64,000 nucleotides of DNA from Lampris incognitus (Eukaryota; Chordata; Actinopteri; Lampriformes; Lampridae). Both the position numbers and the translations under genes were made by a program. Positions 32,601 to 44,493 of the stretch are shown here, in pieces (the stretch's first letter is position 1; the number at the start of each line of letters is the position of its first letter). The stretch covers positions 29,857,957 through 29,921,956 of the forward strand of contig NC_079214.1 of the NCBI RefSeq assembly GCF_029633865.1. Reading direction: 5' to 3'. The notes below the pieces were generated by a model, which did not search any database, had not been told where the DNA came from, and was given only the letters and a program-made list of their open reading frames with translations.

Positions 32601-33825
32601 TAAACAGTTGGTGTTAACTGGATGGCCTAAACATGTACAGGATGAGTCACTGAAGCCTTATTTTCAGAGAAAATTAGAGCTTAGCATTGAGGATGATTGT
32701 TTATTATGGGGTTACCGTGTGGTAGTGCCTGATAAACTAAGAGACAGGCTATTGTCTGAATTACATGAGCACCACTGGGGAATAGTTAAAATGAAGTCCC
32801 TCACCAGAAGTTTATTCTGGTGGCCTACATTAGATGACAGTATTGAACGTGAAGTGAATCAGTGTACTATTTGTCAGCAGCAGCGTAGTATGCCTGTTAC
32901 CACACCGATACACACATGGAAATGGTCTTCAAGTCCATGGGAAAGAGTACATCTTGATTTTGCTGAGGAACACAAGCAGATGTTTTTAATAGTGATGGAT
33001 GCCTATGCTAGATGGCCAGAGATAGTTCCCATGACCACTACTACTTCATCTAAGCCAACTGAAGCAATGAGAAATTTATTTGCAGCTTATGGGTTGCCTA
33101 AAGAGGTTGTAACTGATAACGGACCTCAGTTCGTATCGTAAGAGTTTGAGTCATTTTTGACTAAAAATGGAGTTAAACACATCAAGTCACCTGCATACCA
33201 TCCTGCAAGTAATGGTTTAGCTGAAAGATTGGTCCAAAATCTTAAGAAATCCCTTGCAAAGAATAGAGCCATTGGTGGTATGACGCTTGAGCACTGTGGA
33301 GCAAATTTTCTGATTGGGTACAGAAACACACCCCATACTAAGACAGGAAAGACCCCAGCTGAGCTATTTCTGAGAAGACAGGTGCAAACCAGGTTGTGTC
33401 TTATCAAACCAGAGTTCTCTCAGCGAATGCAGACTGAGTCTGAACCAAATCTTCCCCGTGTTAGGTCTTTTAAGGTTGGTCAACACGTGTTGGTAAAAAA
33501 TTAAAGGGGAGGGGAGAAATGGTTGAATGGAGTTATAAGTGAAGTGTTTGGTCCTGTCACATACAGTGTTGAAGTAAATAGAAATTGTGTGAAAAGACAT
33601 GTGAACCAGATGTTGGGTGTCAAGGGAAATCCAAATCAGACTCAAATGGACTCTTGTGATAGAGCTTCTTGGGAGATTGATGATTTCAATGCAGACACTG
33701 ATGTGTCAGAACATCCTGAACCACAGGTTGTGGAAGAACGACCTGTAGAACCACCACCGCCAGTTGTGGAAAGGAACACTTGTCCTGTGAGAGACAGACG
33801 TCCTCCTGATAGACTGAACTTGTGA
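29647..33825 (+). pseudogene. Gypsy-3 gag-pol, two nonsense codons
   Basis: One 1392-codon frame, open for 1164 codons to a TAA at 33139, then a second TAA at 33502. Gag capsid is at residues 30-200. Twin zinc knuckles CYRCNGKGHRPDEC and CHQCKKKGHIAKAC are near 231 and 251. Protease VDTGAAVSVIS is near 396, RT with CYLDDILITG near 674, RNase H from about 820 to ALSRL, and the integrase HHCC finger near 1040. The integrase DNGPQFVS meets the first stop directly. The rest (NGLAERLVQ, a GPVTYSVE segment, tail RDRRPPDRLNL) follows in frame. This resembles the Mag-like (K02A2.6-like) Gypsy lineage. Confidence 0.93.
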
Positions 33826-33989
33826 CTGACATGCAGATTGGTTATTGAAAAAAAAAAGAAAAAGAAAATATGTAATGTAATGTATGGTTACTGTTGAAGA
33901 AATACTGTACACGGTTATGAGCTTAAGAGCAAAAAGGATATGTTAGAATCCTAGAAAAAAAATGAAGTTTGAATTTACAGGGGAGGAGC

Positions 33990-34643
33990 TGTGGTGTTCC
34001 CAACACAGAATATTAACCAGTGTGGTTTTATTAGTTTTGAATATACACAGATCAATGTGATTGGTACTGAATAAGGTGGAGGTCAGCTATTGGTTGTTCC
34101 TGAATAGTATATAAGGCAGAATCGCCACCAGGGCGTTCTCTTGGTACTCCGCTCTACTCTGGATAGCTAGGTTGTTACAGTATAATAATAAATATACTAC
34201 GTTACTGTCATAAGTCTGCCATGTGCACTTTCCAGTTATCTGCTTAAACAGCTTAGAACATTGTGTTTGGAGTTAGTGGCATGCTCAGTCCTCTCTGTAG
34301 TTAAGTAATATATTTTTTGTTGGATGCTCTTTGGTCCAAGGTTAGTAGTTTCAGATGAGAAAAAGAGAACAAATCTCTCTGAACAAGGCACTCCGTGTAA
34401 TTAAAATGTCTTTATTGGAACTTGGACATATCCAAAAAGGACCTAAAAATGCCCACGCGTAGCGGCTTGGGCCTTCACTATGCCCTGAAGAAGGCCCGAG
34501 CCGCTACGCGTGGGCATTTTTAGGTCCTTTTTGGATATGTCCAAGTTCCAATAAAGACATTTTAATTACACGGAGTGCCTTGGTCAGAGAGATTTGTTCC
34601 GTTTTTCTCAGCTTAGAACATTATTAGTGTTTCATACACGACA
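33990..34643 (+). repeat. Gypsy-3 3' LTR, split by the palindrome element
   Basis: TGTGGTGTTCCC start, CACGACA end. The polypurine tract ACAGGGGAGGAGC ends at 33989. Confidence 0.92.
34263..34622. mobile_element. Palindromic 360-bp insertion, 119-bp arms
   Basis: Flanked by a perfect 14-bp duplication CAGCTTAGAACATT (34249-34262 and 34609-34622). Arms 34358-34476 and 34490-34608 are reverse complements with about 4 mismatches and a 13-nt loop. A 95-bp unpaired segment precedes the left arm. Each arm carries an ATAAAGAC motif and a GCCCACGCGTAGCGGC segment beside the loop. The long target duplication suggests LINE-mediated insertion and not DNA transposition. Confidence 0.85.
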
Positions 34644-35086
34644 TTCAGCCTTCAGCCTGCGTGTGTTTCAGATATGTGAGTATTTGTTATGTGCTTAGGC
34701 TGTTTAACACAATATGTAGGCTACAGGTTAGAAATGTTGCGTAGTTCATGATTATAAAGGCTACTTAAGTTTAAGTGGTTAGTTTTCGGTAAAAAGAAAA
34801 GGAAAGTTAGTTAAGAGCTGAAAAAAAAGAATAACTAAAAGCTAGAGAAAAACCCATTTCCGTAAGCGGTAGTTATAGAGTGGGAGGGGAGGGGGGTGTC
34901 CAGAGGACATGGAGGCCAAGCTCACATGGGATTCGAGAGGGGGGGGTGTCTTTTTTGTTTTTGTTTGTTTTTTTGGGGGGGGGGTTCCTCCTGTTTTGTG
35001 GGTGTGGCTTGTCAATGTATTTTATCAAAACGGTCCTTAAAGATATATTGTACTGCATATTGTAACTAATGTCTGATAGTTGTAAA

Positions 35087-36044
35087 TAAAATTTACCTCA
35101 TGGAACTGTAGGGGTCTGAACAAACTTACAAAGGCGAAACAAGTGATGAGCAGGATAAAATTCTTGAAATCAAAAGTCGTTTTTTTACAAGAAACTCATC
35201 TGCTGAGTGGGGATATTTCCAAAGAAGAAGTGGCAGGGTCAGGTGTTGTCTTTTTCCTATACCACCCATGCTAGAGGGGTTATGATACTAATCCATAAAT
35301 CTGTCCCACTACAGATCCAAAATATAGTTAAGGACCCGGCAAGTCTATATATCATGGTCCAGGGTACTTTATTATCTGAAAATATAAATTTGATAAATGT
35401 GTATGGCCCCAATGAGGATGATCCCAAATTCTACGATAATTTGTTTCTGACTGCTTCAAATCTCCCTGGGCAATACATAATAGCTGGTGACTTTAATTGC
35501 ACATTGGATCCATTAAGAGACAGATCAACTGGTTTAGATGATACTCACATCAGGTCGAGAAAGACAATACACCATTTTATGAAAGAGTTGAATTTGTTGG
35601 ATATTTGGAGACATGGTAAACCAAATGCAGTAGAATATTCCTGTTATTCCAGAACTTATAAAACTCACTCACATATAGACTACTTTTTAGTTTCAGCACT
35701 ACTTGTTTCCAAAATTGACGAATGTCATTATAGCAGTCTAGTTCTGTCTGATCATTTAGCTGTATCCTTGATTTATAAAGATACTAAACTAGTGAGTAAT
35801 CCCCCAAGATGGCGTTTTCAACCAGGATGGCTTATGAACCCCACATTCATAGATTTTTTTAGGTAAACAAATTGACTTATATTTTGAATGTAACACATCC
35901 CAGACATCTGCTAGCACAAGACGGGAAGCATTCAAGGCCTTTATTAGGGGTCAAATAATTTCTTTTACTAGTTCAAAGAAAAAGAATGCACAACTTGAAA
36001 TGAAGACGTTAGATGAGAAAATTAAAAAAATTGAAGCGGATATC
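35087..36044 (+). pseudogene. L1-B ORF2, endonuclease part
   Basis: Motifs in order: SWNCRGLNKL, VFLQETHLL, then after a frame change INVYGPNEDD, IIAGDFNCTLD, HIDYFLVS and LVLSDHLAVS. These are the APE endonuclease signatures that nick target DNA. A stop at 35864 and more shifts follow before Gypsy-4 interrupts at 36044. 34649-35086 is inter-ORF spacer with G-rich runs at 34880-34990. Confidence 0.82.
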
Positions 36045-36317
36045 TCTCTGACTTTCTGTCTATATGGAGGGATCCGACGATGACTTTATAGTTCAGTGTC
36101 TTTATTTCGACGGTGACGGTTACAATCATACAGTAGCTAGCTCCGCAGTAGTGACTCGTCTGAGTGCTAAACATAGACTGACGATTATGTGGTTCCCCTG
36201 CGCACTCATGCGTCAGATGGACCAATCAGCTTGCAGCTAACTTAACAGCCAATAGGAGTGCTTGTATCACATCAACCTTATAGCCAAACGGGCTATTATA
36301 TTCTAGAGAATATTACA
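36045..36317 (-). repeat. Gypsy-4 3' LTR
   Basis: Ends GAATATTACA on the + strand. A minus-strand polypurine tract (AAGAAGGGGGA) adjoins at 36318. 36318-36605 is untranslated AT-rich sequence. Confidence 0.9.
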
Positions 36318-36605
36318 TCCCCCTTCTTAAGAAATTGAAATCAAACATTAGACTCCCAACATTAGTAGCACATGTCCTATATCAAACATATGAACAATCA
36401 GGAGGAAAGAAAACACATTTTATAGTAATCACTGATAGAGTCAATACTCTTAATAAAACAGGTAATATCATTCATTCAACATTACTGTATGCATTTTAAA
36501 CTACGGTAAGTAATCAAACACTTAAGAGGTAATACAAATCACAAGAACATTTTACAATAATTTTTTTTTTAGATAAGAGCAGCGATCTGCCTACACCCTT
36601 GTACA

Positions 36606-39600
36606 TTACATGTCCAGAACCTCTCTGGGCTTCACTGCTCGTCCATACCTTGTCTGGTAGGGGACAGTCTCTGAGGCTGTCTCAGCTGCTGCATGTGAGA
36701 CGTGTGGTGTGTTGTGAATTGTGAGTTGACCGTAGTTCTCGTCAGTGCCTGTGTTGGTGTGAGTGTCAGTGTGTGTTTCTTTTGTGTCCAGGAGGTGACG
36801 TCTGTTTCGTCTGTACTCCTGTCCTTCAGCTGTGCGAACTTGGTAGGATCTGTTGGTATCCGCTGGCTGGATGACAACTGCTGGTTTCCAACAGCCGTGC
36901 TCCTGGAGTCTGATGTGTTGTCCTTCGTGTAGCTGTGACATCGGCTTCGCTGACCTGTCATAGTACCTTTTCTGCTGCAGCTGACGTTGGACTCTCCTGG
37001 CGTGCGTGTCTCTGTGACCGACGACCTTGGGCTGAAGCTGCTGGTGTGTGTTGGGTAGAATTGAGCGTAAACGATGACTCATGAGCAGCTGGGCTGGTGA
37101 TCTGAAACTGTTGACAGGTGTGTTCCGATACTCAAGCAGACTCAGGTAGGGGTCTCTCTGGTCAGCCTTGGCCTTTTCCAGCAACTTGGCGACCTGTACT
37201 GCCTTTTCGGCAAGGCCGTTGCTTTGGGGATAATGCGGACTGGTAGTCGTGTGCAGTGGTGCCCCCAAGGGGTGGCCACGGTCTGATACCATCCCTGGCC
37301 CCCCCGCTGGCCCCCCCAGCCACGAGTCGCATATGCAGAATATGCTTCTGATTATACAGAATATGCTTCTATCTGATATTTTACATTAGGTGCTGTTCAT
37401 TTAAATCAATAATGTATATTTTTCTTAACTCTCATATTGACAGTTTTCAACTAGCCTATACTGTATACTACAACAGCATCATATAATTTCCGAAATTCAG
37501 TCATGGCTTTTGGTTTTGGTGTGCCATCCCAAGATTTTCAGTGGCCCCATTTGGCCACCCCTATGAAAAATTTCTGGGGGCGCCACTGGTCGTGTGGGTG
37601 AACTCCCAAGTCTTCGCGAAGGTCTCAAACTCCATACTTGAGTACTGAGGTCCATTATCCGAAATAACAGTCTCAGGTACGCCGTGTCTGGCGAAGGTTG
37701 CCTTCAGCTTGCGTATCACAGCTGAGGATGTTGTGCTGTGTAGCTTGTCGAGTTTGAAGTATCTGCTGTAATAGTCCACTGTAACGATGTAATTGTCATG
37801 ATTCCAGGTGAACAAGTCAGTAGCGACTACTTGCCACGGCCTGTCCAGGATCTTGTGGCTGATCATGGGCTCTTTAGTGTTTGACGGTCTGTAGGTGAGA
37901 CAGGTGGGGCACTGTCCAACCATCTCCTTGATCTGCTTGTTCATCCCAGGCCAGAACACTATGTCACGGGCTCTCTGCTTGCATTTCTCCATGCCCCTGT
38001 GTCCTGTGTGTATCCGGGATAACATCTCTGCGCGGAGCGAGGTAGGTATGATGATTTTCTCGCCTTTAAACAAAATGTTATTCATCTCTGACAGTTCATC
38101 TCGGTGGTTCCAGTATTCTGCAACTCTCTGAGGGCATCTTCTCCTCTCCTCAGGCCATCCTTCTCTGATTGTCTCTCTCAGCATTGTGAGCTGTGTGTCT
38201 GCGGCAGTCGCAGCTCTGATTTCTGTCAGTTTCGTGTCACTGACCGGCGGGCCAGTTTACACTGTATGTACCTGCATGTCCATGCCTTCTCTGAGGTTGT
38301 CATCTTCGTCTGTGAGTGACTTGCGGGACAGCGTGTCTGCCACGGGGATCTCCTTGCCTGGTCTGTGTACGATGGTGAAGTCATACCGCTGTAGCTGGAG
38401 GATCATCCGCTGTAGTCTCGGAGGCGCTGCTGCGAGTGGTTTTCTCATAATGGACTCAAGCGTTTTGTGGTCACTCTCCACGATGACATGACGACCATAG
38501 ATGTATTTGGTGAAAACGCTTGCATCCGAACAGAATAGCATATAGCTCTTTCTCTATTTGTGCACAATTGACTTCACTGTCATTTAGCGATTTGGATGCA
38601 TATCCGATGGGCTTTTCTTCCTGTAGCAGGACTGCAACTAGTCCGTACTTCAATGCGTCGACTTGTAGTCTGGGCTCTTTACCAGGGTCATAGTAGGCTA
38701 AGACTGGTCCTGGTTCGCGTGTGATCACTTCTTTCATCTTCCTGAAAGCTTCGTCATGCTGCACATCCCATCTGAATTCACTTGACTCCTTCAGCAGGTG
38801 ACGCATGGGTGCGTTGATGTCTGAGAGCATCGGGGCAAACTTGGACAGATAGTTAACCATACCGAGGATTGTCTCCAACTCACCCTTGTCCTTGGATGGC
38901 TCCATGTCTCTCACAGCTGCAATCTTGGCTGGGTCAGGCTTGACTCCATCCTTTGTGATGCGATGCCCGAAATAGCTGACCTCGGTGGCGCAGATCGTGC
39001 TCTTCTCCGGGTTGAGTTTCACTCCTCGCTCTCTGGAGCGCTGCAACATGGCTCGGAGGTTGCTGTCGTGCTCCTCCTTGCTCTTTCCATATACGAGGAC
39101 ATCATCCACTATGGCTGTGACTTCTTGTAGACCTTCGTAGGTCTCATCAACCTTCCATTGAAACTCGTCCTGGGCGGAGATCAACCCAAAGGGTAGACGA
39201 AGGAAACGGTATCTTCCGAACACCGTGTTGAATGTTGTCAACTTGGACGACTCTTCTGCGAGTTGTATCGCCCAGTACTCTGAGCGAGCATCCATGACAC
39301 TGAAATAGCAGGCCCCTGCCAGTTTGGAGGTGATATCGTCGAGGGTAGGTAGAGGATAATGAGGTCGTTTCACAGCCTTGTTCAGGTCCTTCGGGTAGAG
39401 GCACACTCTGAGCTTTCCTGTGCGTGGCTTTTCTCCTGCCACCATTGAGTTGACCCATTCAGTCGGTTCGGTGACTTTCACAACAATCTGTTGCTTCTCC
39501 ATTTTCTGTAGCTCCTCTTTGAGATGGTCGCGTAAGGCTACTGGAACGCACCTCGGTGGGTGGACCACAGGTGTTACATTTGGGTCAACGTGGATTATGC

Positions 39601-40912
39601 ATTCACCAGGAAACAGTCCTATTCCTTTGAAAACATCTGAATACTCCTCAATGAGTGACACCTCGGGTGTGTTGGATACAGACAGTATGAGCTTGATCAG
39701 TCCAAAGTCTAGGCATGCTTTTAATCCTAGCACAGGTGGTGCCTGTGTGTCAACAACGTAGAACTTCAACATTGACTGGGTGCCTTTGTACTGGCATTTC
39801 AGGTCACATTTACCTTGAACGACGAGCCGCTCACCACCATAGCCATATAGTGGGCGAGTGGAGGGCTGCAATGCACTCTGTATTCCCAGTCTTCTGAAAG
39901 CTTGTGTGGGAATGACATTAGCTGAGGACCCAGTGTCTACTTTAAAACTGACTGTGTTTTTGTTTGGACCTACTTGCATATAAGTGAAAACTTGATCCAC
40001 ATTTTTACTGTCTTTACCTTGTGTCAATGCGTCGATGAACAGTTCTTCATTGTCTGAGCATCTGTCAGACTCATTTTCCTCCACAGTGTGTATGCCTTTT
40101 CCTGGTCCGGAGAGACACACTTTGGCGAAATGGTTCCATTTGCTGCAGCTTTTGCATTGCTTGCCTTTTGCTGGGCAGGTTTCGTTTCCACTGTGAGTCT
40201 TGTTCCCACAGTATTTGCATCCTTTACTGCGGTTCCTGTCTCCCTCTCTCCATGAGGCATTGTCTGATGCTGTGCGCCCTTTTGTGTCATCCTCGCGCCT
40301 TTTCCAGCGCTTCTTCTTTGTTGCATTCCGACCGATTGCATGCACAGCCTGTTCGCGCGTGCCCGTGCTGGAGCTAAGAATGGTTTTGAGCTGTGCTTGT
40401 GATAGTTCATGAGACCTAGCAACGTCTATTGCTTTTTCCAATGTTAGCTCGGAACCGATGTTCAGTAGTTTCTCTCTCACTCTCGGTGAATGAACTCCGA
40501 AAACGATACGGTCTCTGATCTCCTCTTCACTCTCTCTATAATTACAGTCCTTCACAAGCAGTCTCAAATCAGTCACAAACTGTTCGAAAGGCTCGCTAGC
40601 TGCCTGTGCCCTTCCATGGAACTTCTAGCGCGTGAAGATCACATTTGCTTTGGGTTTTACATACCGTTCAAAACGACCGTAGTATGTTTCCAACAACTTT
40701 CCTTCCGCTTCTGAGAGCGTCCATGTATTGTAAATGTCCCGTCCATTTTCTCCTACCCAAATCAGTAGGTAGCTGCATTTTTCTTCCTCCGATTTCCTCT
40801 TTAAAGGTCCAGAAAACATCAACTCGACGTGCAGTTTAAATTTGCGCCATGCTTCGGGCAGACTGCTAGCTTCCCAGTCCATGCAGGGTGCAGGAACTCC
40901 AGCGACATCCAT
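36606..40912 (-). pseudogene. Gypsy-4 gag-pol, broken
   Basis: Starts MDVAGVPAPCMDWE at 40912. Breaks: TAG at 40622, a frameshift near 38500 in RNase H, a stop at 38257, and the hAT MITE at 37254-37588. Visible domains: gag, zinc knuckles (C-x2-C...HFAKVC), protease VDTGSSANVIP, RT with AIVDDVLVYG, RNase H, integrase finger (HRGMEKCKQRARDIVFWPG) and DNGPQYSS. After the MITE come SPHYPQSNGLAEK and a tail ending RAVKPREVLDM. Similar throughout to the intact Gypsy-5 protein. Confidence 0.92.
37254..37588. mobile_element. hAT-type MITE (335 bp)
   Basis: Terminal inverted repeats CAGTGGTGCCCCCA and CAGTGGCGCCCCCA, and an 8-bp target duplication GTCGTGTG (37246-37253 and 37589-37596), the hallmark of hAT elements. 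AT-rich non-coding interior. It cuts the integrase core of Gypsy-4. Confidence 0.92.
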
Positions 40913-40950
40913 TCTGACTTTTCTGTTTCTTCTTTCTTCTCCTTTTCACG

Positions 40951-40967
40951 CTTTTACTCTGACACCA
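40951..40967 (-). promoter_or_regulatory. Gypsy-4 primer-binding site
   Basis: Minus strand TGGTGTCAGAGTAAAAG abutting the 5' LTR (40968-41239). The TGGTGTCAGAGTA core is shared with Gypsy-5; the tRNA is not identified. Confidence 0.6.
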
Positions 40968-41239
40968 TGTCTGACTTTCTGTCTATATGGAGGGATCCGA
41001 CGACGACTTATAGTTCAGTGTCTTTATTTCAACGGTGACGGTTACAATCATACAGTAGCTAGCTCCGCAGTAGTGACTCATCTGAGTGCTAAACATAGAC
41101 TGACGATTATGTGGTTCCCCTGCGCCCTCATGCGTCAGATGGACCAATCAGCTTGCAGCTAACTTAACAGCCAATAGGATTGCTTGTATCACATCAACCT
41201 TATAGCCAAACGGGCTATTATATTCTAGAGAATATTACA
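40968..41239 (-). repeat. Gypsy-4 5' LTR
   Basis: TGTCTGAC start and ATATTACA end on the + strand. Confidence 0.92.
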
Positions 41240-43496
41240 ATATCTACCATAACAGACATATCTCTACAGATAAACATACACAATTACTCCTACTTAGATC
41301 TCAGTATAACGATTATCAGCTAATAAAGCAGCTAACGATTTACTGAGACTCAAACAGTCCTACTATGACCAGGGGGAAAAACCCAGAAAACTCCTAGCAT
41401 GGCGCATTAAACAACAACAAACAGAAAGGTCTATTAACTGTATAGAAGCTCCAAATGCTAGAACTATAGTAGACCCTACAGAGATTAATGAAGCCTTCAG
41501 AGTCTTCTATGGGAAATTGTATAGCTCTGAGTGCTCTTCTAGCCTGGACTTGCAGACAGAATTCCTAAACAAAATATACCCAAAATTTCTGAAGAGAAAA
41601 GTAAAATATTAGACAGAAGTATAACAAAATTGGAAATTGCAGAAGCCATTGGCTGTATGCAGGCTGGAAAAACAGCAGGTCCAGTTGGCATCCCCATAGA
41701 TATTTATAAAAAAATTCAATCCAAATTACTTTCACCGCTTTTGGAAATGTTTCAGGAGTCCTTTGAGAACGGTCTTCTCCCCACATCCATGTGGGGTGCC
41801 CTAATCACACTACTTCCAAAGCCAGGCAAACCAAATACAAAATGTGAAAATATGCGTCTAATTAGCCTTTTAAATTCAGATACAAAAATACTCTGTAAAG
41901 TTCTTGCAAGAAGATTGGAGGGCTTGCTTCCTCAGGTGGTGGGGCAAGACCAAAACGGATTTATCCAAGGTAGACAGGGCTTTCATAATGTCAGACAAGT
42001 GCTCAACATTTTACACAGCCAGAGAGAGGCGACAGACACTGCCTTACTGTCACTTGATGCCGAGAAGGCCTTTGACCGTGTTGAATGGCCTTATTTGTTT
42101 GAGGTGCTCTCCCACTTTGGCTTTGGAGGTACATTTTGTAAATGGGTTAGATTGCTCTGTACTGGGCTAACTGCGGAAGTCCTGACTAATAGTATGATTT
42201 CTAAACCTTTTAACATCTCTAGAAGTTGCCCGCAAGGGAGTCCTTTATCACCATTGCTTTTTATCCTTGCGATAGAGCCATTTGCTATAGCGGTGAGGAT
42301 GCACAGTGACATTTATGGAATTCGAGAAGGTCATTTAGAACATAAAATAGCGCTCTTTGCCAATGATGTAATTTTGCTCCTAAAAAATCTACATAGCTCT
42401 ATCCGCGCACTCCTAGGTCTTATTGAAACATTTGGAAAAATATCTGGATATAAAGTTAATCATTCAAAATCATCTATAATGCTACTTAATGAATCGGAGA
42501 GGAAAAATAGCCATGTTTATGCTTCTACTTTCAATTCAATGGATAACTTCACATATTTGGGAATAAAATTTTTCCCTGAGGTGAATAAGATTGCTCAGAT
42601 AAATTATGACCCAATTCTGGAAGCTAGTATCTCATCAATAGAACGTTGGACATCTTTACCTATTTCAATGATTGGCACATACTCCCTAAATTTCTTTATT
42701 TGTTCCAGAATATCCCCCTGCCCCCTCCCTCATCTTTGTTTACTAGAATCAATAAATTGTTTACCAACATTATTTGGCAAAATAAGCGTCCCAGATTACG
42801 TCTATCTTTACTGTATCTACCATGTGACCGAGGAGGCCTTAAATGCCCAAACATCCAATGGTATTACTGGGCAGCTCAATTGCGGTCCATTATGTTTTAT
42901 TTTTCATCCGGAACCCTCCCTGCTTGGTTGGATTTGGAATCCTTATCTGTTACACCAAGATTACCATTGCACTTATATTTGTATTCAGCAGATCGTAAAT
43001 ACCTGAGGAAAAATATAGAGAACCCTATTATCTTGAATATGATTGATGTTTGGTTTGACACTTGTAAATATTTGAATATAAACTCTTCCTGGTCACAATT
43101 CAATCTTGTTTGGGGTAATGCCAATTTTAAACCAGGGAAAAGTGATACAGGATTTCGAATGTGGGCTGAAAAGTGGTTAAGGAAAGTGCAAGACATGTAC
43201 AGTGAAAAGGAAGTATTTATGTCATTTGCAGAAATATCAACCAAATATGACATTCCAAAGAATCATTTTTTCAAATATCTTCAATTTAGGAGCTTTATAT
43301 CCTCATCTCAAAATCATTCATTAGATAAACCTGGCATTTCTACATTAGAGGTAGCAGTCACAAGACATTGTTATGATAAAAGTTTAATTTCAACTCTGTA
43401 TGATTTGTTTGTGTCCATATCTGATGAGTCATTTGAATTAAAACTGAGATTATGGGAGGAAGATATAGGGGAGGAAATATCTTTAGATATTTCATG
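41240..43496 (+). pseudogene. L1-B ORF2, RT and C-terminal part
   Basis: A 458-codon open stretch at 41630-43006 carries the RT: GPVGIPIDIYKK, LLPKPGKP, LSLDAEKAFDRVEW and SCPQGSPLSPLLF. The catalytic box reads LFANDVILL, so the first Asp of FADD is Asn and the enzyme would be dead. After a frame change near 42650 the thumb and C-terminal region continue (WQNKRPRLRLSLLYLP, GGLKCPNIQWYYWAAQL) to WEEDIGEEIS. There the sequence switches to a Gypsy remnant. 41240-41629 holds the pre-RT region with stops. Confidence 0.85.
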
Positions 43497-44409
43497 TTCT
43501 CACCAAGCTGGACCACCAGAAATCCTGGACAACTCCTGCAGTAGTGACCAGTGAGAGTGTCACACCACGCTCTTACTTCATCGATACACAGCAGGGTGGA
43601 ATGTTCCGGCGTAACCGTTGCCATCTCCAGGCGATGCCTGCTCCAGAGCCAGCTGGGAGCATAGCGCCTGTCTCACCTGTTTGCAAGGATGCCAGTCAAG
43701 AGCCCTACGACACAGTTGGACGTGGGACTGGTCCACACACCCCCAGTGTCAGCATGCATGCTGGTACAGAGAAACTGTCACAGACCAGGTCCGGACGGGT
43801 CATTAAACCAGTTGTTAGACTGGACTTGTGAGTGACTGTGTTCTCACATCTCATGGCCTTTGGGGGGGATATACATTTATGAAAATAGGGGGGAAGAAAA
43901 GAGTGGAGAAAAAAAGAGTTCCAGATAAAGGGTGAACAAAGGGGGGAAAAAGAGTTCCAGATGGTAAACTATATAACTAAGGAGTTATTTGGAAATGTCA
44001 AAAGAGTTCCAGCGTGTAATAGGTTGTGAAATGTTAAACTGAATGTTGAAGCCTTATTGTTGCTCTCAGTGTGGTAAGAGTTTTATTGATACCACAGAAG
44101 AATAGCACTGTTTACATAATGTTAAACATATGTTATATCTGTTTACTTTAAAAGGTGAAAGAAAAACAAAAAGGGGAATGTCGTAGTATTACAGTTAATA
44201 TGGTAATGTGCACGACAGTGACGGAGATGCGGCTGTACATGAAAGGGTTTTTTACGACAGTAGACTGGATGCGTGAAAGTCGTGTTGCATCTTTTCGGTG
44301 GCAAGAGCGACAAACGTGAAAATCGTGTTGCATGTGAGCTGACCTAATAGCTTAATAAAGTAGACACTTAACCTGCTCCGTTTGACTGGACATTCAAGGA
44401 TTTATTACA
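43497..44409 (+). mobile_element. Gypsy 3' remnant (pol tail plus LTR)
   Basis: The frame with SESVTPRSYF, FRRNRCHL and a tail ending SGRVIKPVVRLDL, stop near 43831, is the end of a Gypsy integrase. G-rich UTR follows, then a polypurine tract (AAAAAGGGGAA) and a 231-bp LTR, TGTCGTAG at 44179 to TTATTACA at 44409. The 5' five-sixths are missing. It is fused directly to L1-B coding sequence, so a deletion probably removed parts of both. Confidence 0.8.
44179..44409 (+). repeat. LTR of the Gypsy remnant
   Basis: TG...CA bounded, with a TTAATAAAG polyadenylation-like signal near 44351. Confidence 0.7.
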
Positions 44410-44493
44410 GTTTGTGTTATTTTTTGCTAATGTACAGTACCTGAATTAACTTAAGAGTAGGTGATAAGGGGTAGGAAAAAAATAAGTGTATAC

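Larger units (their letters stand above)
26155..34643 (+). mobile_element. Gypsy-3: full-length LTR retrotransposon, both LTRs interrupted
   Basis: Flanked by TTCAG at 26150-26154 and 34644-34648. Each LTR is 294 bp once its own insertion is removed. Left: 26155-26349 plus 29500-29598, split by an RTE LINE. Right: 33990-34262 plus 34623-34643, split by a palindromic element. About 5 differences between LTRs (about 1.7%). Primer site, gag-pol and polypurine tract (33977-33989) are in place. Confidence 0.94.
36045..41239 (-). mobile_element. Gypsy-4: LTR retrotransposon with hAT insertion
   Basis: Flanked by ATATC (36040-36044 and 41240-41244). LTRs are 273 bp (36045-36317) and 272 bp (40968-41239), with about 6 substitutions and one indel between them. 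The 36045 copy has lost its terminal TG (now TC). The gag-pol frame is broken in several places. Closely related to intact Gypsy-5. Confidence 0.93.

Noticed and set aside
34873..35065. Open frames around G-rich tracts on both strands
   Set aside because: Low-complexity poly-G/poly-T sequence in the L1-B spacer.
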